This document shows, piece after piece, positions 57,783 to 64,000 of a stretch of 64,000 nt of DNA. Numbering within the stretch: the stretch's first letter is position 1; every line of letters begins with the position of its first letter. The notes under the pieces are model-generated. The model ran no database searches. It was not told the DNA's origin and saw only the letters and a program-made list of their open reading frames with translations. Location: the NCBI GenBank assembly GCA_030844895.1, contig CM061226.1, positions 98,307,292 to 98,371,291 of the forward strand. Reading direction: 5' to 3'. Origin of the DNA: Ambrosia x helenae. Lineage: Eukaryota > Streptophyta > Magnoliopsida > Asterales > Asteraceae. The position numbers and the translations under genes were made by a program.

Positions 57783-60394
57783 GGTCGTGGAGGACGGAGG
57801 GATTTCCCCAGTTGCACCGAAGAAGAGAACGGGCCGGGGGAAGGGGTGTTCCTTGTCCATGAAGCCTTTCACCCCAGCTCCCGAACTACCTCATCATTCC
57901 TACACTCATTAATCTTATTTAATTAGGTGTCATGGTCTAGTTGAGATATGTTTATTAGCTTTGTGATCAAATATTGTTTAGTATAAATGGATAATTTAGG
58001 GTCATTGTAATGTATGGTCTTGGTTTATCATAATAGTTGAAACTAACTAGTGATCATTTACACAAATCTTTGTGTTTGTGTTGTTTGCTTGATCCGGTTG
58101 TTCTAACAAGTAATAGTTTGTTTATTGTGAAAACTTAAAACCAAACTATTACTAACGGTTTGGTCCAAGTTTGATTTCATGGTAATTATTCATTGTGCCG
58201 TAATATGAGTTTTGTCAAAGAAACAAGTATTCAAAACGTGTGACTTTACTGGATTGTGCGAACCATGGGTCATATGGATATAATGAATGACACTTATTTT
58301 GATTTTAGTTAACCACTTGAGCTAATTGGTTTTAGTTAACCACTTGAGCCTATATAATGATAAACTAATATAAATCCCATTAAGCTAATTGAGTTACTTA
58401 TTTCAGATTTATTTTAATTAACTGCAATTTAAAAAAATATATATAAATAATATGTATTATTTAAAAAAAACATTGATTGAAATATATTGAAAATCCTATG
58501 ATCTAGACCAGTTTTATACAACTTGTTTTCTCTATAAACATAAACAAAAGTTTGTTAAAGTTTGAAAATTTTGAAACCCAACCGGCCGGCCAAAAGTTTG
58601 AGAATATCAACCGCTGTCTGGTTTAGCAGTGAATTCCCTCATTTGATTTGCCAGACGTCCCTTTCGAAGTCCCCTCGCAGGGCCCATAGAATGTTCCTAT
58701 GATTATTCCCATTCTGATGTGTACGTTGTGGGTTCATGTGCGCGTGCGGGTACATATCTCTTCACTCCTCATTATTTTATGCGGCATCCAGGTGAAAGGC
58801 GAATACGGGTGGCGTTGGTTTGACTAAGACGGGAGGCGAGGTTTTAGCGATTATTCCACTGTCATGTCTTCGGGCGGGTGGAGGTCGGGTTTCCGTGCAT
58901 CTGGAAAAGCCAAAGGGCTGGCGGCGGTCGAGTAGTCGACTTTGGCTACAGCGTCCGGTGTCACAATGGTTGGCACGTCGTTCCGTATAGTTCATAAAGA
59001 AAGTGAACAGTAATAAAAAAAAATATAATTTCAGAACCTTCATGTATGAGAGATAAAGTTATTGCTTTGTGATAAAGCGGGCCTAATGTCCTCGTTACTG
59101 TGAAGATCCAACATGAATCTTTGACGAAATTAAGGTGCCTTTAAGCTTTGGTTGAATATTGTCACGTGTCACGTGTAATGCTATATTTGATTTTCCCACT
59201 TTACCCTTGGTTTGGTAGGGGCTAACCATTGGGCCCTTCGGTTCAGTGTATGTATCCGCCCTTGTTACAAAAGCAAATTATCATTTGGACAAAAGATTAC
59301 AACTAAAAAAATCAATAAATGAATTTTAGGCTGCTTTTTAGTGACAATTGCTCTTTTAAATATATTTCTTGTAATATTTCTTGTAATAATGCTATTACAT
59401 TTGAATGTTATATATATAGGATTCGATTGGGTTGAGAACTCACTATAGTTGTGAGAATCGTAAGAACTTCAACGTAAAATGTGAATTTAAAAAAGATGTA
59501 AAATGGCTAACTAAGAAATATACAACAAATGAAAAAAAAATTACGTCGTCCTTACACTGGTGTAACAAAATGACTACACTAGTGTAACAAAATTAATATT
59601 TTGTTTTTTATTGTGTTTTAATCACAACTACAAATTCATTTGATAATTAATTAAACTTATGGCTAATAAGTGAGTTCCTATGGTTTTCACAACTCAACCT
59701 AGTTTTCATTTTAGTGTGAAAACCCAGGAAACTCCTATATCCCACTCTTAGATTGAAAACCCTGGAAACTCCTACTCCCCGAGTTTTTTCTTATGAAAAT
59801 TTTAAAGCATGTAATACATATGATATTAAATATTTTGAGCAAAGAAAATAAAAAAAATCGTCAAGTGTTTTTTAAATAAATAAGTTTTTATGTTACACAA
59901 AAATAACACGTGTTACACAAAAAAACTTATTTAAAAAAAATACCCGGCGCTTTTTTTTATTTCTTTGGCTCAAAATGCTTAAAATCATGTATATTATATG
60001 CCCTAGAATTTGCATAAAAAAATAAGTTCAGTTGGTTTGGCTTTCGGCTTCAACCAACAAAATCTTTTAAGTGAATAAACCTAATAAACCAAAAAATAGA
60101 AAACCCCGAACCAATAAGTGAACCAACATGGGAAAACACAAAGTTTTCACAAAAGAAATGATTCACAAAACCCATGAATTCAAATGTTTGCGCCATGAGT
60201 CATGCACCGGCCATATGGTACGCAGCTGCTTGTTTTCATTCATAAACTATGGGGTTTGCACCCATAGAATCCCTACAAAAAATAAACCTTTCCCTTTTTA
60301 AGCTCCTTACAGTTTACGCCACACATTCAAACTCATTTCCAATAACAAAATATCACCAACATTTCCATTTTTATCGACTTTTTATAAGTAGAAA
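57783..60394. other. Intergenic DNA, no supported gene
   Basis: Mostly AT-rich. A segment at about 59417-59700 begins ATATATAGGATTCGATTGGG with GAACTCACTATAGTTGTGAG. It ends GTGAGTTCCTATGGTTTTCA with CAACTCAACCT, an inverted arrangement resembling a common plant Helitron- or MITE-like repeat. Two near-palindromes, TTACACTGGTGTAA (59552) and TACACTAGTGTA (59575), lie inside it. A GC-richer patch at 58780-59040 has an 88-codon minus ORF that I cannot assign. Confidence 0.4.
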
Positions 60395-60604
60395 ATGGAC
60401 GTGTTTATCTCAGAAGAATACATGGTGAAACGAAGAATGGAGAAGAAGGTGGCTGCGGCTGCAAAGGGTGGCGCATGCAACAACGATAAACATAGTGAAA
60501 AGATGGCGAAAAAGGGCCACTTGCCATCACACGAGGTTCATCCAAATGATCATCAGTACGCATTCGGAGAAAAATCGGCTTTTAGTTTTTGCTTCTCGGC
60601 TTGA
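60395..60604 (+). CDS. Small unknown plant protein, 69 aa
   Basis: MDVFISEEYMVKRRMEKKVA followed by AAAAKGGACN and a hydrophobic FSFCFSA end. The N-terminal pattern ISEEY..KRRMEKK resembles small uncharacterised plant proteins I have seen, but no function is known to me. The upstream 100 bases look like a 5' UTR (CAATAACAAAATATCACCAAC) and the ATG follows AGAAA, a good plant context. Intact, single exon, with AT-rich 3' DNA. Charge: strongly basic N-terminal half. Likely a host gene. Confidence 0.6.
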   Translation: MDVFISEEYMVKRRMEKKVAAAAKGGACNNDKHSEKMAKKGHLPSHEVHPNDHQYAFGEKSAFSFCFSA

Positions 60605-61163
60605 GATCGAAACTCAATCGATCTAATTTTTCTTTTAGAAAAAAAATTATTAAACGTTGAGTATCAATGGTGCAATATTTGCAAAGAAGAGAGGCAAACC
60701 AAGCAATTAATTCTTATACTTTTTATCATATGCTTGCATGTCTTGTTATCTTTGGCATTGTATATGTATATTCTCTATACAATTTTATTCGTACAATCTA
60801 ATTATTTTAATGGGTTATTAAAATTAAATGTAAAAAAATCTTGAATATATAATCAAGAAAAACAAAAACTAGTATGTGGTTGTTTGTCTTAATTAATATA
60901 TATTTCACCTGAATTAAATTAGAAGTTTTGTTTTAACAAGAAGTGAACCATCACATTGTTTTAGCGAAACGATACAACGCTTTATAACTTGACAGGTAAA
61001 TCAATTTAACTAGGGCGAATTTGTAAATCATGTTTTTAGGAGTGCAACTAGTAAATATAATACCCAAATCATTTAACATGTGACTAATCATAAAATGAAC
61101 AACTTAAGAGCGATAAGACTCAAAACTACTTAATTAAAGTAGCTCATCTGAATGACTTTTTAT
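60605..61163. other. Spacer between the small gene and NF-YC
   Basis: AT-rich, holding the convergent 3' regions of the genes at 60395 and 61526. No further feature seen. Confidence 0.5.
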
Positions 61164-61526
61164 TTAATCTTTCCAAGGGGCATGATCTTGATTCAGATCC
61201 ACATGATGAGATGCATTAGGATGAACCAAGTGAATAAGAAAATCAAACACATCGGTTGTTGCAATCGCGGATGCAATATCTTCTTTGTGTAAAGTTGTTC
61301 CCTTGCCTTGGATGGTCATGTTCCAAGACCTCTTGGTCAATTCCATAATGAAGAGCTCACAAGCTTTTGAGAACACTAATGGTGCCTCACCCGAGATCAT
61401 CTTCACGTCCACACTTGATTTCTTCATGATCTTCTTAATCCTTGCCAATGGCAACAAATGGGGGCCCGTTCGCCCTGATATCCCTCCTCCAGATAAAATC
61501 CTTGAATACATCCCTGCCTGCCTCAT
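61164..61526 (-). CDS. NF-Y transcription factor subunit C, compact (120 aa)
   Basis: Histone-fold subunit of the CCAAT-binding NF-Y complex; pairs with NF-YB and then recruits NF-YA. The core runs from LLPLARIKKIMKKSS through VKMISGEAPLVFSKACELFI and TKRSWNM to LHKEDIASAIATTDVFDFLI, about residues 25-105. This is the canonical NF-YC fold with the ARIKKIM and DVFDFL blocks. The N terminus is short, and the C terminus (HVDLNQDHAPWKD) lacks the Gln-rich tail of larger NF-YC proteins. ATG 61526 is the first in frame; a second Met lies five codons on. Single exon and intact. Nuclear; likely a host gene of the small NF-YC clade. Confidence 0.85.
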   Translation of the reverse strand: MRQAGMYSRILSGGGISGRTGPHLLPLARIKKIMKKSSVDVKMISGEAPLVFSKACELFIMELTKRSWNMTIQGKGTTLHKEDIASAIATTDVFDFLIHLVHPNASHHVDLNQDHAPWKD

Positions 61527-61894
61527 CAAAAATCACGAGACAATACAAGAGATAAGTTACCAATCGTTTGTAATCGGTCAATGATCCCTTGCTTTATGTT
61601 GTAAGAATGGATATAGATTATATTTATTTTTGCAAATGATATATAAAATAGGGTATAAAGATGGCCGGCCAGGTTAATTCACGGTTCGCCAGTTTGCATG
61701 CATATATACACTTGATTGGCCGGCTATTCTACTAGGCCAACTTAAATTTACCGTTTACAAAATTAAAATGTTATTTGTTATTTTATACCTTTGAAGCCTC
61801 CAATGTTTTATAATAAAGAGCTATATCATTACTTAAAATTGGATTTGACTTATTTAAAATGTATGAACATATCTATAACTATATTTGGGTGAGG
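61527..61894. other. Presumed NF-YC upstream region
   Basis: AT-rich DNA between the NF-YC start and the copia fragment. No clear TATA box at the expected place; nothing else seen. Confidence 0.4.
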
Positions 61895-62127
61895 GGTTGG
61901 ATTCAACAAACGAAGTCATTGGAGTTAGGTGTTAGAGTTGCTTCTTCTAAGGTCAAGGGTTCAAGTCATTTCTTGGGCATCACAGTTCAGCGGGACTCTC
62001 ACGGCCTATTCATGTCTCAATCACAATATGCTAAAGACATTCTTCATCGTGCTAACATGAGCAATTGTAAGCCCTGTTCTACTCCAGTTGACACCAACTC
62101 AAAGCTAAGTGCAGATGTTGATGGGCC
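61895..62127 (+). pseudogene. Ty1/copia reverse transcriptase fragment, inverted relative to its neighbour
   Basis: Encodes HFLGITVQRDSHGLFMSQSQ then YAKDILHRANMSNCKPCSTP and VDTNSKL, the C-terminal part of copia RT (the GI-V-R, LSQ-KY, TP motifs). It reads on the plus strand while the integrase beside it reads on the minus strand. The fragment ends in GATGGGCCGG, where it meets the other piece. Short and out of context, so non-functional. Confidence 0.8.
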
Positions 62128-64000
62128 GGTTGGTGTGTGTGGAGGTGGGGATAAGGAGTGGGCCGTAGATGAGTGTGGTGGGGTGGTGGGATGTTGGGCC
62201 GTAGGGGGGTTTGGGTGGGTAGTGTTGATGTGGGCCGGAGAAGTGGAAGAGTGGGCTTGGGTAGGAAGTGGGCTGTGAGGGTGATGCGTAGGGATGTTGG
62301 CAGATGGTGAGGGAAAAGTGTATGGCAAATTTGGTTGAGAGTCATCATCTAAAAATTGGTAGGTGTGATGTGTAACTGTTTCAGCAAAGGGAAAGGAAGT
62401 CTCATCGAAATCTACGTGACGTGAAATATGAACCTTGCCGGTTGAAGGATCAAGACAACGGTAGCCCCGAAAATTCGGAGGGTAGCCGAGAAAGATGCAC
62501 CGATGGGATCGCGGGAGAAGTTTGTTGGGTTGGGTAGCTGACTCATTGGGAAAACAAGCGCATCCGAAGACACGGAGATGATCATAGGTTGGATGACACA
62601 GGTATAATGCAAAGGTGGGTGTATTAAAATTTAGGCGTTTTGTGGGTAAAATATTGTGTAAATATGTAGCGGTGTGGATAGCTTCGACCCAAAATGTGGG
62701 TGGGATGTGTGCATGTGTAAGTAAGGCCCGAACAATGTCATTGAGGCGTCTGATCATTCGTTCAGAACGCCCATTTTGAGATGAGGTTTGTGGGCACGAA
62801 AAGCGAAAAGTAAGACCTTGTTGAGAGGCAAAGTGGTGAAATGCGTTGTTGTCAAATTCTCCCCCTAGGTCGCACTGAAAAGCTTTAATGTTTTTGTGAA
62901 ATTGGGTTTGAATATGTTTATGAAATTTAGTGAAAGTGGCAAACGTTTCAGATTTGAATTTTAAGGGGTACACCCACACGTAATTTGAATAATTATCGAC
63001 AAGAACCATATAATATTTATATGAAGCATTACTAAGGACCGGGGAGGTCCACAAATCACAGTGCACAATATCAAAAGGGGCATAAGTAAAAGAAGTAGAA
63101 TCACCAAAAGGAAGCCTTTTACTGTTTGACAAATGACAAGAGTCACAAAAACCAAACGAGTCTTTATTACATAAAAGATTAAAATGACTAGAAAGAAAAT
63201 GCAGGACTTGAGAGCCTGGGTGGCCTAAACGATCATGCCACTTATTCGAATGCGCTGTCAAAAGGACTTCAGTTGGTGGGGTGAACGGGTATAGATCCCC
63301 GGTGCTATCATGGCGCGAAAGCCGCTGTCCAGTCTTGAGATCCTTCAAAGTAAAACCGTAAGGATCAAATTCAATTGAAACAAGGTTGTCACGAGTAAAT
63401 TTTCTAACGGATAAAAGGTTTTTAACGACAGTTGGTGCATATAAGATGTTATTAGGTTATAGGTGTGGTCATTGGTGGTGTACGAGCCATGGCCGGAACC
63501 CAAAATTTGCAACGACTGACCATTACCCACAAGTATTTTAGCATTAATAGAGTTAGATAATTGAGAAGAGATCTGACCTGGATCAGCGGTGATGTGAGAT
63601 GACGCTCCAGTATCCATGTTCCACGTGTTGTCCGGGTGGTTCAAGGTGAGGGTCGACAGGGCCGCTCCTAATTCCGTGGGCTGCAGGGCATCAACAGGTG
63701 GGGCTGAGTAGTTGGGCTGGTTTGGGAAACCTGGTGGTGGTCCGTAGGGGTAGGCTGGGTTATGGGAAGGAGTGGTGAGGCCAAAGCCTTGGGCCGGTTG
63801 TTGTGGGCCAGTAGCAGTTTGTGAAGTTTGGTTGGAAGGGGCATTTGGCCGAGACCAGGTAGAAGCCCACGGTGACTGGGCTGGGTAAGGGCAAGGAGGA
63901 GGGGTGGGCCACCAGCCATAGGGTTGTAGTTGTTGGTTGGACCATAAGGGGATTGGTATGAGGGTGAAAAGGTGTTGGCAGTAGAGTAGGAGGGGTTGCG
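62128..64000 (-). pseudogene. Ty1/copia element: end of gag, protease and integrase, running off the window
   Basis: From right to left: a Pro/Gln-rich gag end (about 63668-63945), protease MDTGASSHITADP (63345-63644), then pre-integrase WHDRLGHPG with CDSCHLSNSKRLPF. The integrase core follows with DIVHCDLWTSP (Asp), FQCDLGGEFDN (Asp) and RSERMIRRLN (Glu region), and a Pro/Thr-rich linker. There is a frame change at about 63345 between protease and integrase. The integrase looks near full length. RT and RNase H are absent: the sequence switches to an inverted RT fragment at 62127. The element continues beyond 64000. Confidence 0.85.

Noticed and set aside
57552..57926. Arg/Glu-rich and Ser/Leu/Pro-rich ORFs
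   Set aside because: Translations of the GA-rich simple repeats running into plastid-like DNA.
62044..62278. Trp/Gly-rich continuation of the plus-strand ORF past 62130
   Set aside because: It is the opposite strand of the Pro/Thr-rich copia linker.
1..64000. CRISPR arrays, bacterial operons or phage genes
   Set aside because: Nothing of this kind is present; introns, LTR elements and gene types are those of a plant nucleus.

Overview
This window is plant nuclear DNA, from a eudicot and probably from the daisy family. The family-level guess rests only on the overall look of the LTR and leader sequences and is weak. Introns are GT-AG, the genes are plant types (tetraspanin, NF-YC, wall-associated-kinase-like), organelle DNA fragments are present, and most of the 64 kb is transposable elements.

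Layout. 1-2.7 kb: the 3' tail of an unknown gene, then AT-rich degenerate repeats. 2.8-8.4 kb: a LINE with both ORFs open, the two overlapping by 4 bases. 8.4-24.4 kb: an LTR element (called family A here) whose leader is interrupted by a complete Tat-lineage Ty3/gypsy element (Tat-1, 10822-22372, on the minus strand, target duplication ACACT). Just beyond Tat-1 the family A leader carries four long tandem hairpins. 24.4-43.6 kb: a nested stack. A Mutator-like element with long inverted repeats is split by a second Tat element (Tat-2, 24963-36504, target duplication AAAAC), whose 5' LTR is itself split by a family A solo LTR (target duplication CCAAT). Further along, the same Mutator-like element is split by a very young non-autonomous family A element with 2.6-kb LTRs (36734-43247, target duplication CACGT). 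44-52.8 kb: decayed material comprising a WAK-like kinase pseudogene, LTR remnants, a (GTAT)n tract, an En/Spm-type Transposase_24 pseudogene and a Mutator-type MITE. 53.1-55.4 kb: an 11-exon tetraspanin gene with an apparent one-base deletion. 56-58 kb: a short Myb-like ORF and a patch of mitochondrial and plastid DNA between GA-rich repeats. 60-61.6 kb: a small unknown gene and a compact NF-YC gene. 61.9-64 kb: a rearranged Ty1/copia element running off the window.

Two observations stand out. First, both Tat elements carry, between pol and the 3' LTR, the same antisense module: a small gene and a large spliced gene encoding a Transposase_28-type domain plus coiled coils. TATA-like boxes precede three of the four antisense genes, with only a weak AT-rich candidate for the fourth. 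In Tat-1 the large gene can be assembled from six exons into a 1028-codon frame with one stop. Second, the family A leader holds four hairpins with different stem sequences but the same 19-nt apical loop, a covariation pattern that suggests selection on structure. Neither has been tested experimentally here; both come from reading the sequence by eye.
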